From: Brachionus koreanus
Lineage: Eukaryota; Rotifera; Eurotatoria; Ploima; Brachionidae
DNA length: 22,078 nt
Reading direction: 5' to 3'
Assembly: GCA_016987375.1 (NCBI GenBank)
Contig: PJRA01000011.1
Coordinates: 35,599-57,676, forward strand
The position numbers and the translations under genes were made by a program. The stretch's first letter is position 1, and every line of letters begins with the position of its first letter. The notes under the pieces are model-generated. The model saw only the letters and a list, made by a program, of their open reading frames with translations, was not told where the DNA came from and did not search any database. Below are positions 1 through 9,195 of the stretch, in pieces.

Positions 1-164
1 AAAACCATTAAAAAAATAGAATAACAAAAATAAATTATATCAATAAGTTAAAGGTATTATCTATTTGATTAGCTATGTGTATGAATTGTACATGTTTACA
101 AAATGGGCCTGCTGTATGAAGCGAACAAGAAACGAAAGAGCTGTATAATAATAGATTGAAGTAA

Positions 165-170
165 TTTATT
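165..170 (-). terminator. polyadenylation signal AATAAA of the Pumilio gene
   Basis: TTTATT on the plus strand is AATAAA on the minus strand, about 370 bases past the Pumilio stop codon. It is the best placed canonical hexamer downstream of that gene. Use as the actual signal is inferred. Confidence 0.5.
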
Positions 171-211
171 ACAAACTATGTATAAAGATACAGTGTACAT
201 TTAACTTAGCC

Positions 212-219
212 TATATACA
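212..219 (-). promoter_or_regulatory. Pumilio response element (UGUAUAUA) in the Pumilio 3' UTR
   Basis: TATATACA on the plus strand reads UGUAUAUA in the Pumilio mRNA, a perfect match to the established PUF consensus UGUANAUA. It lies between the stop codon and the AATAAA hexamer. The protein encoded just upstream has exactly the repeat code that reads this motif, so negative autoregulation is plausible. In AT-rich DNA an 8-mer like this can occur by chance. Confidence 0.5.
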
Positions 220-488
220 TTATCCGTCAATTGCTGCTGCTGCTGTATATACTATTTTACTCGAAAATATGTATCCAATATATATATTTATATGTATATA
301 TTTGTATATTTATAATAATAAATCTATTTTTTTTAGTTAGTATTTTTTTTTTGGTTAAAACCTAATAATAAAAAGTCAACTAAACAATTTTTTTTTTAAT
401 TTAGCATGTTTTTAATTAAGCTCATGTGTGGGATTAGAAACAAAACTTTACATTAATCTATATTTAAATATATGTATGTGTCTGTTAT

Positions 489-504
489 GTGTGTGTGTGT
501 GTGT
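489..504. repeat. (GT)8 microsatellite
   Basis: Perfect dinucleotide run a few dozen bases beyond the Pumilio stop codon; it would be (AC)8 in the Pumilio 3' UTR. Confidence 0.9.
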
Positions 505-536
505 TGTTTGTTGGAAAGTGTTTGATGTTAGGAGTC

Positions 537-3068
537 TTATTCGTAGTGTAGAACATTGTTGGCAAACGAGTTCATGTGATGGCTCATTTGATGATGCTGC
601 ATTTGGTTGGCTATGGGCGACGTTTGACTACCATTGGGCATGGCAGCTGCGCCGTACTCGTTGCTCTTAAAAAAGTACTTTTCCAATTTGGCAAGTATGT
701 GCTTGCCGTATGTGAACTTGCGCAACGAGTGCACGTGTGGCCGAATTTTTTGCATTAGAGCGCGTCGCTGCACCGGCTCGGCCACGTCAATCATCTTTTG
801 CACGACATAATTGGCGTACTGATCCTTCATCATGGTGTAGAGCGAACAATTGGCGCTGTTGTCACTGCCGGCGCACACTTCTTCAATTAGAACAGCGCGT
901 TCGCTGCGATTCGCGTGCGTCACACACTTTTCGATCACATTGCTGGCGAATTTGTGCTGCGACAACTGCAACACTTTGCCCTTTAGCTCGCCAATAATGC
1001 GGCTCTTGTCCTCCGGGTTGCCGTGCTCGAGCACGTGCTGAATGACATAGTTGCCGTACTGGTCCTGCACGAGCCGCTCGGTACATCGGTGCAGCTCGTC
1101 GAGTATGGGCTTGGTCTGCTCGTTGTCGCAGTGCTCCAGTATGCGCTGTATGACCCGGCAACCGTACGGGTGTGTCGACAAGTGATACACCTGCTTGAGT
1201 ACGTCGCTTACTATGAAATCAATGGCCTTCGGATTGCAGCACTCGATGCACTTTTGAATGACGTGGTTGCCGTTTTGGTCCTCGATGCACTTGACCACAT
1301 TGCCCTCGAGCTCGCGGGCCATCTCGACCTGCTGCTCGCTCGATATGCTCTCGAGCGCTTTCTGTATCACACGACAGCCGTACATTTGCAGAGCCAGTGA
1401 GAGCACGTTGCCTCTAAGCTTGGCGGCGAAAGCGGCCTTGTGCTCCGGCGATCCGTGTTCGAAAAATTTCTGTATCACATAATTGCCGAACACGTCCGTC
1501 ATTAGCAAATGGCTGGACGAGACTATTTCGCGAAAGACGAGGTCTTTTTCGGGCGGCGATGCTCGCTCCAACTTTTGCTGAATGAAACGCGAGCCATGCT
1601 GGTCCATTGAGAACTCGACAAAATGGTTGATTATGTCGCGCAGTTGTAAATGCGGCTGACGATTGGTGCGAAAGTCTTCGAGCAGACGGCTGCGATTCGA
1701 GCCGCCTAGTTTTGCCTCTTGAAGCAATGCGTTTAGGCCATTGGGCGCACTTGGCGTATTCATTGTCGTGTTTGGGGTCAATGTGGCCGTAGAGCTATTG
1801 TTCGAATTAGAGTTGAGCAACGAGTAGGCCGCGTTTCGATTCTGGTAAAGCTGAGAGAATTGAAGCGAATTTGAAACGCTTACTTTGCGACCAGAGCCAG
1901 GCGCCTGAGCGTACGACGGCGTGCTATAGCTCGGATACATGCTCTCGAACAGGTTGTTCTGACTGGCGGTTAACGGACCGTTCGACTGGCTGGGCGGTGG
2001 CGACAACGCAGCCGAACTTTGCTGTTGCTGCTGTTGTTGTTGTTGCTGTTGAAGCATGCTAAGAGTGTTTGTAGCCGGACTGGTCGCTATTGCCGATGAC
2101 AAATAGGAAAAATTGTTCGTAGTGGCAATGCTAGGTGTGAATAGAGTGCCGGCTGTTGAGCCCAAACTTGAGCTAGGTGTAAAATTTTGATTCGATCCAT
2201 TGATTAGCATTGGCGATATGAGACGCATGCCCGCAGCAGTAGACGGATTGCGAAAACCCTGTTCTGGATAGTAGGAAAAATTGGACTGCTGTTGAGCGCT
2301 TTGGTACGTTGGTGTTTGATTGTCCTGGGACAGAGGCGATATGCGACCGTTTTTCATAAAATTCATGCCTTGACTTGTCGGCGACGAGCCGAGCTGAGTA
2401 GTTAACTGCTGCTGCTGCTGCTGTTGTTGTTGCTGTTGCTGAAGCTGATGATACATGATGTTATGAGCAGCTAGATTGTAGTAGTTTGGCAGGTAGTGTT
2501 GAATGGGTATGCCAAGATAGGGGTCCTGAAAGTACTGGGGCTGGCTGAACGGCTGCTGTTGGTACTGGATGCTGGTCGGGTCGGCGGCGTTGGGCGCTGC
2601 GGCAGGCGGGTACGCGACCGGATACTGCATGGGCTGTTCGTGGTCGTAGTGAGCCGAGTGGGACATGTCGGACTTTTTTACCTTGTCCGATTCGATTAGC
2701 TTGACGTTTTTGAAGCGGGCCTCGAGTTCGCGGACCGACGGCGAGTGCTCTTCGGCCAGTATCGAGTTGACCAAGTTGAGACCGACGTTGTCCGTCGACT
2801 TGGGCGACAACATGCAGCCGTTTGCTTCGCCCAGGCCGCTCATGGCGAGCTTTTTTTGCATTGGTATGGGCTGGGAGACGGTGTGCGAGTCGAACGACGA
2901 CGACCAGTCGTTTAGCTCCCAGGTTTTTTTGTCCACGTCCGATTTGGACCATTTTTCGCCCGACGACTTCGAGTCCGTCTGGTTCGGAGTGGTCGTGTTG
3001 CTGGATGAGGCAGATGCCGATGACGAGGATACGGGCGCATTGGCGGCGGCACTAGCGGCGGATAACAT
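537..3068 (-). CDS. pum: Pumilio-family (PUF) RNA-binding protein
   Basis: Cytoplasmic post-transcriptional repressor that binds UGUANAUA elements in 3' UTRs. The 843-residue protein has a low-complexity Ser/Ala/Gln/Pro-rich N-terminal half with polyQ runs at about residues 210-221 (12 Q) and 340-350 (11 Q), then a complete PUM homology domain at about 460-803. Its eight repeats carry the recognition pentads SRFIQ, NYVIQ, CRVIQ, NHVIQ, CRVIQ, NYVIQ, SNVIE and NYVVQ, the classical code reading UGUANAUA from repeat 8 to repeat 1. The start is supported by an in-frame TAA two codons upstream (3072-3074). It is shorter than human PUM1 (about 1,190 aa) or fly Pumilio (about 1,530 aa), and the loss is all in the N-terminal part; an unseen upstream exon remains possible. 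Single exon, visibly GC-richer than everything around it, which creates many long shadow frames on the opposite strand. Confidence 0.97.
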   Translation of the reverse strand: MLSAASAAANAPVSSSSASASSSNTTTPNQTDSKSSGEKWSKSDVDKKTWELNDWSSSFDSHTVSQPIPMQKKLAMSGLGEANGCMLSPKSTDNVGLNLVNSILAEEHSPSVRELEARFKNVKLIESDKVKKSDMSHSAHYDHEQPMQYPVAYPPAAAPNAADPTSIQYQQQPFSQPQYFQDPYLGIPIQHYLPNYYNLAAHNIMYHQLQQQQQQQQQQQQLTTQLGSSPTSQGMNFMKNGRISPLSQDNQTPTYQSAQQQSNFSYYPEQGFRNPSTAAGMRLISPMLINGSNQNFTPSSSLGSTAGTLFTPSIATTNNFSYLSSAIATSPATNTLSMLQQQQQQQQQQQSSAALSPPPSQSNGPLTASQNNLFESMYPSYSTPSYAQAPGSGRKVSVSNSLQFSQLYQNRNAAYSLLNSNSNNSSTATLTPNTTMNTPSAPNGLNALLQEAKLGGSNRSRLLEDFRTNRQPHLQLRDIINHFVEFSMDQHGSRFIQQKLERASPPEKDLVFREIVSSSHLLMTDVFGNYVIQKFFEHGSPEHKAAFAAKLRGNVLSLALQMYGCRVIQKALESISSEQQVEMARELEGNVVKCIEDQNGNHVIQKCIECCNPKAIDFIVSDVLKQVYHLSTHPYGCRVIQRILEHCDNEQTKPILDELHRCTERLVQDQYGNYVIQHVLEHGNPEDKSRIIGELKGKVLQLSQHKFASNVIEKCVTHANRSERAVLIEEVCAGSDNSANCSLYTMMKDQYANYVVQKMIDVAEPVQRRALMQKIRPHVHSLRKFTYGKHILAKLEKYFFKSNEYGAAAMPNGSQTSPIANQMQHHQMSHHMNSFANNVLHYE
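2019..2051 (-). repeat. polyglutamine-coding tract 2 of Pumilio
   Basis: Eleven consecutive CAA/CAG codons encode residues 340-350. Mixed codons suggest an older, relatively stable tract. Confidence 0.85.
2406..2441 (-). repeat. polyglutamine-coding tract 1 of Pumilio
   Basis: Twelve consecutive Gln codons (residues 210-221); the last six codons are a pure CAG run, so this end could vary in length between individuals. Confidence 0.85.
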
Positions 3069-3344
3069 AATTTAACACTTTGTACAATAAAATAAACGAA
3101 ATTTGTACACTTAAATATACATTTAAAAGAGAAAAAAATTTAAACAGTTTATTATTAGGGCTATTCTATTTGCTTCAACATTACCTTGATTAAAAAGGAT
3201 ATTTACAAGAATTTAGTCGAAAATTTCTTTCGTTTCTGTATTCTTTTAAAAAATTTGTTGTGCTTATGATGAATGCTTTAAATGTTCGCTGCTTTTTACT
3301 ATTAAGCTGCGATGAAGCAATTATGCGTACAAAGCATTAAAAAA

Positions 3345-3362
3345 AGAGAGAGAGAGAGAGAG
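3345..3362. repeat. (AG)9 microsatellite upstream of Pumilio
   Basis: Pure AG run about 280 bases upstream of the Pumilio start codon. GA/CT runs often sit in animal promoters as GAGA-type elements, but function here is inference. Confidence 0.85.
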
Positions 3363-3668
3363 AACATACTAGAGCGTTTGTGTTCATGCATCGCTCTTTA
3401 ATTTTATGTGTGTGCAGTCTAATTAAGACATAAATTAATTCTATTTTATATTTAAATTTTGTTTGCTTGTTGAATAAATTATGCTAATTTACTTTTGAGC
3501 TTATTTCAATTGTTCGTTCAAATACCTGCATAAATTTTCAATATATATAATATCAAAGAAAAAAATTTATAATTCCATTTACCATGTACCCACATAGTTA
3601 TTTGTTGCTACCTACACTACAAATTGTGTGTAAACGTGCCTGCATGTTTTAATGTGATAATGCTGTGA

Positions 3669-3685
3669 GTGTGTGTGTGTGTGTG
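3669..3685. repeat. (GT)8 microsatellite
   Basis: Simple GT run in the spacer upstream of Pumilio. Confidence 0.85.
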
Positions 3686-5368
3686 GCTAGAATTAAAAAA
3701 TAAACTTATCGTAATTATTTTTTCACATTTCAGATAAAACTTACTTTTTTATTAGTGAATAACATTGAGAAGGTTTTTCTCCTAAAAAAAAAAATTTCAA
3801 AAAATAAAAGTTAAATAAAATTTGATTTTTAGGTTCATTGTTTGTAGTTTTTGAAATAGTTAATAAATAACAAGTTATAAAAAAAAATAATAATTCAAAT
3901 AAAATAGAGAAAACGTTATAAATATTTTTGAAAAATACTTTGAAATTGTCATATAATAACTTCATAAAGAAGAAAATCTAACATGATTCAAAGCTATAGA
4001 TGTCTATCTCTTTGATTTAAGAATTTTTCATTGCCAGATTGTACATATTAAATATTAATCAATACATTATGTATAAGTAGTTTTAGACAATAATTTTTTT
4101 AAAATTTAAAATTTTTCTTTTTTCTTTTGTTGTTCTATAATTCACAATGCCATTACAGGGCTGGTTTAGAACAAAAGCTTAGAAAAGTTTAATTTTTTAA
4201 GTTTTTTAGATTTTAAGCCAGCGTTTTTTCAGGTTTTTAAGTTTTTACGCACATTAAAAAAGGCACCGATTTTAACATGGGGTCTTTGGTCACTTATGAA
4301 TGCAGTAAAGCATAGGATTTTTTTGAAGTTATATCACACATGATCTCGCAAGGTTTTACAATATTTTTTTGCATTTTGAAATTTTGACAAAAATTTATTG
4401 ATTATGCTTAAAAATTATTTTCTTTTTTTTTTTTATTTTTTTAAAGCTTTTTTAATTAAAAATTAAATACAGATATCTATTTTCATGTGTTTAGATTAAC
4501 ATTTGAAGAATATTAGAATTTTATAAATATTAAAAATCAAGTTTGAATTAGCATTGAATGTAAGAGAATGGGACTTATGGTTTAGGAGTAATGAAAACTA
4601 AATGCATCGCTTTCTAATTAACTGCTTAATAATTATTTCATATTTTTAGTGATGGCAGATCGCTCAGAAATGTTAAATTTAATTGTAATTTTTTTTCAAA
4701 ATATTTCTGTTTAACACTCAAAGGCCTGAGGGATGAGGATTCACCCATTCTATTTGACTCGAATAATTTTTTTCAATAAAAATTCAATATTATAATATTT
4801 TTGATTTAAGACATGATTAAAAAAAAATTAAAAAAATGATCAAATTTTTTGAATAAAACGCAAATAAAGGAAGTTAGAAAACCCGTGCAGCTTTTTGATG
4901 CTTGACTGTTGTTTTTTAATATTTAATGAAAGATCAATCAATGATTTAATTTGTTATTAATTACCTCAAAATAATTGCATGTTGAAGTTTATAATCAAAT
5001 TTAAATGATATATTTTTTGACTCAACTGAAAAAATTTAAGAAAATTATAAATTTTAATTAAAATTTGAAATTTTGGTAATTATTGTCATTACTGCTACGT
5101 CATCATTGGAAAAAAGGCTAATGAGCAACATTAATTACTCTTAAAATATGAAAATGTGTGGTAATACGAGTCCTGAGAAGAAGAAGGGGTTAGGTAGACC
5201 AGCTATTATTGTCAAATATCAATAGTTCTTTTAACATTACATCAATTTAATTAAATTTGTTTACAGAAAAGTTAACAGAGGCTATCGAGTTGTTTCTCAT
5301 GATTTACAGATTTCGATATTCAACGATTCATTGAAATATGTAGAAAACTACTTAAGGAAATCCTCTAA

Positions 5369-5475
5369 ATGGGTTTCGAATCAAGAAATATCGAATACCC
5401 GGTTTCATTGTGTAATTGCTACCTTACTATTTCTTATTTTTTTCCTGAGCAATCAGATAATTAAACATATGTAAT
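5369..5475 (+). repeat. dispersed repeat A, copy 1
   Basis: Starts with GGGTTTCGAATCAAGA and contains GTGTAATTGCTACC. The same order of blocks recurs at 9981-10085 with small indels, over about 105 bases. The copies are clearly related but diverged. The element type is not recognised; GGTTTCGAATC resembles a tRNA B box with one extra T. Confidence 0.6.
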
Positions 5476-5659
5476 GTATCTTAATTTTTTAAAACTATTT
5501 TTAATATATTATTAAAGAACCAATATTAGAGAATTGAAAACAAGTTAAAATCCATATCTCAGCACAGTTTTTTTCCAAATTAGTCATGCCTGAACCAATT
5601 AACTATGGATTTTATTTCTGAAGCAATATCAAACTATCAAATTGGTTTAAATACAAAGT

Positions 5660-5850
5660 GATTTAAAATGGACTACTCAAGTCGAAATTGCTGCAGCTAA
5701 AGCAAATAAAATATTAGGCTTAATTAAGAAAGCAAGTATCCTTGTAGGAAGACTATCAAATTATTGTTTTGTTCAATGTTTAGACCACACTTGGAATATG
5801 TTGTTAGTACTTTGTGTCCTTATACAGAAAAGACATAAATGAACTTGAAT
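5660..5850 (+). pseudogene. non-LTR retrotransposon reverse transcriptase, C-terminal relic
   Basis: Three frames in succession spell the conserved region after the RT palm of Jockey/CR1-like elements. From 5660 the frame reads DLKWTTQVEIAAAKANKILG then LIKKA. A frameshift near 5776 gives MFRPHLEYVVSTLCPYTEK, matching the family's VRPHLEY block. A second shift near 5832 gives DINELE. The order and spacing match an intact element, so these are pieces of one copy. No start, no intact frame and no flanking endonuclease are visible, so it is dead. Confidence 0.8.
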
Positions 5851-5919
5851 TCTTTTTTTTTAAAAAAGCAAAATTTTAAATCGATTTTTGAATTGAATTT
5901 TATTTCAGATAGTCGAAAA

Positions 5920-5928
5920 TAAGCTAGT
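5920..5928. repeat. left target-site duplication of the SINE
   Basis: TAAGCTAGT occurs here and again at 6187-6195, exactly bracketing the tRNA-like element and its A-rich tail. Confidence 0.7.
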
Positions 5929-6186
5929 TGAAGCCCGTATAGCCGAGCAGTTTATGTGTTAGTCATGCAAGCAGAGGATCGAGGGTCCACTGAGGGTGGA
6001 AAAAATCTTCAAAATATCTCTGCAATACGGGTCGAATGTTTAAACCCCTTTAATCAAAAAATGGGGTACCAGTCTCGACTGGGTAAAATTTTCAGTGTAG
6101 ATGATCAACTCGATGCAGTAGTACTTGAAAAGGAGATGAGCGCCTCCCCATTATCCACTAGGATAGAATAGGGTCAAAAAAAAATG
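5929..6186 (+). mobile_element. tRNA-derived SINE with target-site duplications
   Basis: A 258-bp insertion with SINE hallmarks. The head has a pol III A-box-like TAGCCGAGCAGT (5940-5951) and a B-box-like GGATCGAGGGTCC (5976-5988), as in class II (Leu/Ser-type) tRNA. CCCGTAT at 5934-5940 can pair with ATACGGG at 6025-6031, like an acceptor stem. The body holds a hairpin around ACCAGTCTCGACTGGGT (near 6068-6084). The 3' end is a short A run (about 6176-6184). It is flanked by the 9-bp direct repeat TAAGCTAGT. The 71-codon frame inside it begins at GTG and is not a gene. The mobilising LINE is presumably one of the families whose relics lie nearby; this is inference. Confidence 0.78.
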
Positions 6187-6195
6187 TAAGCTAGT
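6187..6195. repeat. right target-site duplication of the SINE
   Basis: Second copy of TAAGCTAGT, immediately after the A-rich tail. Confidence 0.7.
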
Positions 6196-6230
6196 AAAAT
6201 TTTTAGATTGATGTCTAGATTAACCAAATT

Positions 6231-6241
6231 TTTATTTTATT
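6231..6241 (-). terminator. tandem polyadenylation signals of Rad17
   Basis: Two overlapping TTTATT hexamers (6231-6236 and 6236-6241), AATAAA on the minus strand, about 130 bases past the Rad17 stop codon. The SINE ends about 35 bases further downstream, so it lies just outside the predicted transcript. Confidence 0.5.
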
Positions 6242-6370
6242 TAAATTCTAGTGAGAAATTTTAATCATTTAATTGAAAATTTTTGCATAGTTCTTTTTCA
6301 AAAATAAAGGACTCAAAATTGGTGTTTTTGATTAAATAAAATTTAATTTAAAAATAAAACTATTGATTTC

Positions 6371-8230
6371 CTAGAAGTTAAAATCTTCTATTTTAAGTCC
6401 ATTTGTATCTTCATATTCATAAGTACCCTTTACAAGTGAGCTTTTTTCTTCATTTTTTACATCAATGTGTTCTTCATTTAAATCTTCGGTTTCAAAGTCG
6501 TTCTCGGTGGTTTGCTGACTATTCGTTTTTGCTTTAGTACACTTTGAAACTAGCTGAGTAAACTCAGGCTTATATAGAATCATTGTTAAGGTATCTTTGG
6601 GCAATCCGGATCTTTTATTCATAATTCTCAACTGCATAAATGGAATTAATTCTGCAAATAGCTCTTTATTCATTTCAATTAAGTATCTGTTCATTAAAAA
6701 GCTCTTCTCTGCTGCCAAATTTACAAAATCTCTAGCCATTTTTTTTCGTTTAATTTTAGCCTCTAGTAGCTTTGAATTGAACGGCTTGAAAAGTGGCATC
6801 CACAAACTTTTCGATTCATTTTCCGAATTGAAATAAAAATTGAACAAAATTGATCTAATAGATAGGCTAGCTGATATTTCTTTGAGTCTAGCCTCCTGAT
6901 GGCCTGTACATGTGCCACTTTCGAACAAAACACTAGTTTTATTTATTATGTCAGAATAAATAAAATTTTCATTTATGGACATCAATGCATCGAACTGAGT
7001 ATCAAAATCGGCATTTGATGACTTGATATTGAAAATATCAATGTAATTTTGATGTAGATATGACAAAATTATGTCCGAGTTAAGAGGCAGTTTATCGTAT
7101 ATATCATTGGGATCTGTATTTAAATTGGGTCTTTTGAATTTACTTAGATGGTTCGGAATTTTGAATTCTTCAAATGATGAATCAGCATTTTTTCGATGAA
7201 GAATTTTTCCAATCCCGCGAAAAATACTATAATTTTCATCTTTGCTTCCTGATTCTAAACTCATAGACGCAAGATTTTTTTTGTTTTTTTTATTTTCTAA
7301 GTTCACTTTTTGACCAGTACTCATTAGCTCAATGATATTGATTGCATAGCGAAGATCGCCATTACAGGTAGCGCAAACATTTTCCAAAAATTTCTTGTCC
7401 ACAAAACTGTAATGTTCCAATTTGGCTATTTTATCTATTTTTTTGCTCAAGTAAGTATTGGCTATCGGATTAAATGAAATTTCCAATACTCGAAGGTTTT
7501 TTCTTATGTCGGTCGAGAAAACCCTATGCGGATTTAGATCTGAGGAGTGTGTGGTTGTGAGTGTAAATATGAGAGAAAATTTCGAGAAACGCCTAAAATC
7601 CTGGAGAAGATTTTGAAAAATTTGAATGTCTCTGAAAGCAAAACTTGGTAATTCTTTGACAAGGAGAATTTTTTTTAAATTGCTTGAATTAGTTGGACCA
7701 AAAAGCTGATCTGACTCGTATCTTGACGATTTGAATAAAAATTGAGTAAAATTTTTTATCTGAGATTCGTACGGAGCTGCAAAACCTTCTTCATTTTGTA
7801 GATCAAATGATTTCAGATTTAGAATATTTTGGTCCCATTCAACTAATTGTACATTTTTTTCTTTACATAAGACTTTAAGAGACACGTATTTTCCGCTTCC
7901 TGACGGACCATCGATTAAAATTATAGATCCTTTGTTCTTGCTTAGACAGTCGTCAAGTAAATTGCTAAGTTGTTCTACTTTGTTTTTGTGTATAGACAAT
8001 TCGGATCGAGTTTGTGGTTCGTATTTAATGGCCAAGCTAGTCGAGTTTTCGATCCTTCGTTTTGCCGGACTGCTGAATGGCTCGGTTATTCTGTTCTTTA
8101 TCTCTTTGTTTGTTAAATTAGAAAGAGTTTGTATTTGGGACGCTGACTTTTGACTCAAAGTCTTGGAACGAGAAGACTTTATTTTGCCAACTGATGAATC
8201 GTTGAATGCTGATGCTACCCAAGACTTCAT
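6371..8230 (-). CDS. rad17: Rad17 checkpoint clamp-loader subunit
   Basis: Nuclear AAA+ protein that with Rfc2-5 loads the 9-1-1 clamp at damaged DNA for ATR signalling. The 619-residue protein starts MKSWVASAF, like the WVxxxF element near the human Rad17 N terminus. It then has the family block KYEPQTRSELSIHKNKV (about 69-85), P-loop GPSGSGKY (108-115), ILLVKELP (188-195, Walker B position), ISFNP (251-255) and the sensor-type motif CNGDLRYAIN (289-298). It ends in an acidic tail with KIEDF, recalling IEDYESD at the end of human Rad17 (681 aa). An in-frame TGA lies 9 bases upstream of the ATG. Single exon. Oddities: the Thr/Ser that normally follows the P-loop Lys is Tyr115, and the Walker B acidic pair is Lys-Glu. 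Rfc1 or Ctf18 are less likely because the order of blocks is that of Rad17. Confidence 0.92.
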   Translation of the reverse strand: MKSWVASAFNDSSVGKIKSSRSKTLSQKSASQIQTLSNLTNKEIKNRITEPFSSPAKRRIENSTSLAIKYEPQTRSELSIHKNKVEQLSNLLDDCLSKNKGSIILIDGPSGSGKYVSLKVLCKEKNVQLVEWDQNILNLKSFDLQNEEGFAAPYESQIKNFTQFLFKSSRYESDQLFGPTNSSNLKKILLVKELPSFAFRDIQIFQNLLQDFRRFSKFSLIFTLTTTHSSDLNPHRVFSTDIRKNLRVLEISFNPIANTYLSKKIDKIAKLEHYSFVDKKFLENVCATCNGDLRYAINIIELMSTGQKVNLENKKNKKNLASMSLESGSKDENYSIFRGIGKILHRKNADSSFEEFKIPNHLSKFKRPNLNTDPNDIYDKLPLNSDIILSYLHQNYIDIFNIKSSNADFDTQFDALMSINENFIYSDIINKTSVLFESGTCTGHQEARLKEISASLSIRSILFNFYFNSENESKSLWMPLFKPFNSKLLEAKIKRKKMARDFVNLAAEKSFLMNRYLIEMNKELFAELIPFMQLRIMNKRSGLPKDTLTMILYKPEFTQLVSKCTKAKTNSQQTTENDFETEDLNEEHIDVKNEEKSSLVKGTYEYEDTNGLKIEDFNF

Positions 8231-8990
8231 TATTGTTCAATTTAAATAATTTAAAAAATAACAAAATATATCTTTCAAATATAAAACTTGAACATCTTGT
8301 ACAAAACATAATTTTTGTTTTCTGTTTTTTATAAGTTAACTAATCATTCAAAATTATTTGCATAAAATTCAATTTTAATTTAAATAACTTTTTATTTGAC
8401 TCGTTTTTTTTTTAACTTTTTCAATGAAAATAAAAATATTTTGTAATAAGAATAATTTAATTTTAAAATATTTTTAATTTAAGATACAATTGAAAAATAA
8501 TCATAAAAATGATTTAAGTTATTGAATAAACAAAGAAAGTAAGTAATAAAATGTGCTAAAAAGACGCCTCCAGCCTTTAAATACCAAGCAATTTATGTAC
8601 AATTTTGGGATGCCTTCTATGACTTAGATTTATCCGATAATTAATGGTCTTCTTGGCAACTTAAACTCTTGACCTCTTGGAAATTTCATTTATCTATTTA
8701 TTCTTATTATTTTTTAAAATTTACGATTACCAGTTTTTTCAGACTTTATTATTATTAATCCGCGTATAATATATTTTAATTTATCACTTTTCTAATTTAT
8801 TAATACATAATTGATTGAACTGAAACTTTTATACAACACAAAAACGAAAATTAAATATCAATTAATCTGTTCATGCTCGCTTTTTATCTTTCTTCTTTGT
8901 ATACCAACATAAATTATCCATAACATTATTGTTTTTATTTATAATTCTATCTGGCTATGTCCGATAGCAATTCTTCATTAAGTCGAAGCA
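8231..8990. other. spacer between Rad17 and the zinc-knuckle relic
   Basis: Holds the Rad17 5' UTR and promoter (8231 to perhaps 8400) and AT-rich spacer. The stretch 8560-8690 is less AT-rich than its surroundings and could be an old coding or repeat fragment, but no frame is convincing. No core promoter motif can be placed with confidence. Confidence 0.4.
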
Positions 8991-8994
8991 AGCC

Positions 8995-9195
8995 ATGGAC
9001 ACATTATTACAAGACAGACTCAAGCTTTCTCTTTGCATGTTCCATGTCACTGTAGACGAGAACGTTATACAATGCTTTAAGTGCCAGAAGATTGGCCAAA
9101 CAGCAACAAACTGCAAAAACCAATTCATTTGTCTCATATGTGGAGGTGATCATAGTCACAAAAATTGCGCATCAGCATTCAAATATGTCAACTGA
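8995..9195 (+). pseudogene. Gag-like (ORF1) double zinc-knuckle relic of a retrotransposon
   Basis: A 66-codon frame with two tandem CCHC-type knuckles in the arrangement seen in ORF1/Gag proteins of Jockey/I-type non-LTR elements. The first is CFKCQKIGQTATNC (residues 27-40), where the usual His is Gln35. The second is CLICGGDHSHKNC (46-58), with an intact CX2CX3HX4C. Such proteins bind their own RNA template. The frame is closed upstream by an in-frame TAG a short way before the ATG and stops soon after the knuckles, so it is a fragment with no flanking endonuclease or RT. A small domesticated zinc-knuckle protein is possible but less likely. Confidence 0.65.

Larger units (their letters stand above)
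1..536 (-). other. Pumilio 3' UTR and downstream flank
   Basis: No gene is visible here besides the 3' UTR of the minus-strand Pumilio gene, whose stop codon is at 537-539. On the minus strand the UTR contains an (AC)8 run (489-504), a single perfect Pumilio response element at 212-219 and a canonical AATAAA at 165-170, so the transcript probably ends around 140-155. The remainder (1-140) is AT-rich spacer. A GTG-initiated 80-codon reading frame on the plus strand at 428-670 runs into the Pumilio coding sequence and looks like chance. Confidence 0.6.
3069..5340. other. Pumilio upstream region and long AT-rich spacer
   Basis: No convincing gene. Nearest the Pumilio start are its presumed 5' UTR and promoter, including a purine run (AG)9 at 3345-3362, which is (CT)9 on the gene strand, and a (GT)n run at 3669-3684. 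The 74-codon minus-strand frame at 3741-3965 is Phe/Leu/Lys-rich low complexity and looks like chance. Around 5148-5222 a short plus-strand frame contains KKKGLGRP, which recalls an AT-hook, but is too short to call. The rest shows nothing recognisable. Confidence 0.5.

Noticed and set aside
537..3075. Many long plus-strand and alternative minus-strand frames across the Pumilio gene (for example 1023-1400, 2461-2952, 2665-3075)
   Set aside because: They are shadows caused by the GC-rich, stop-poor coding sequence of Pumilio. They have Arg/His/Cys-rich compositions with no recognisable domain.
3741..3965. 74-codon minus-strand frame
   Set aside because: Phe/Leu/Lys/Asn-only composition typical of chance frames in AT-rich DNA; no motif.
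5940..6031. A functional tRNA gene
   Set aside because: The A- and B-box-like motifs are imperfect and too close together, no clean anticodon arm can be drawn, and the unit continues into a SINE body with target-site duplications.
5956..6171. 71-codon plus-strand frame as a small protein gene
   Set aside because: It begins at GTG and lies wholly inside the tRNA-derived SINE.
4800..8560. Possible repeat pair between about 4830-4880 and 8490-8545 (AAAAATGAT...TTGAATAAA...)
   Set aside because: The similarity is confined to A/T-rich words and is not better than expected for this composition.
8955..9137. 60-codon minus-strand frame opposite the zinc-knuckle relic
   Set aside because: The plus strand has two recognisable zinc knuckles there; the minus frame is its shadow.
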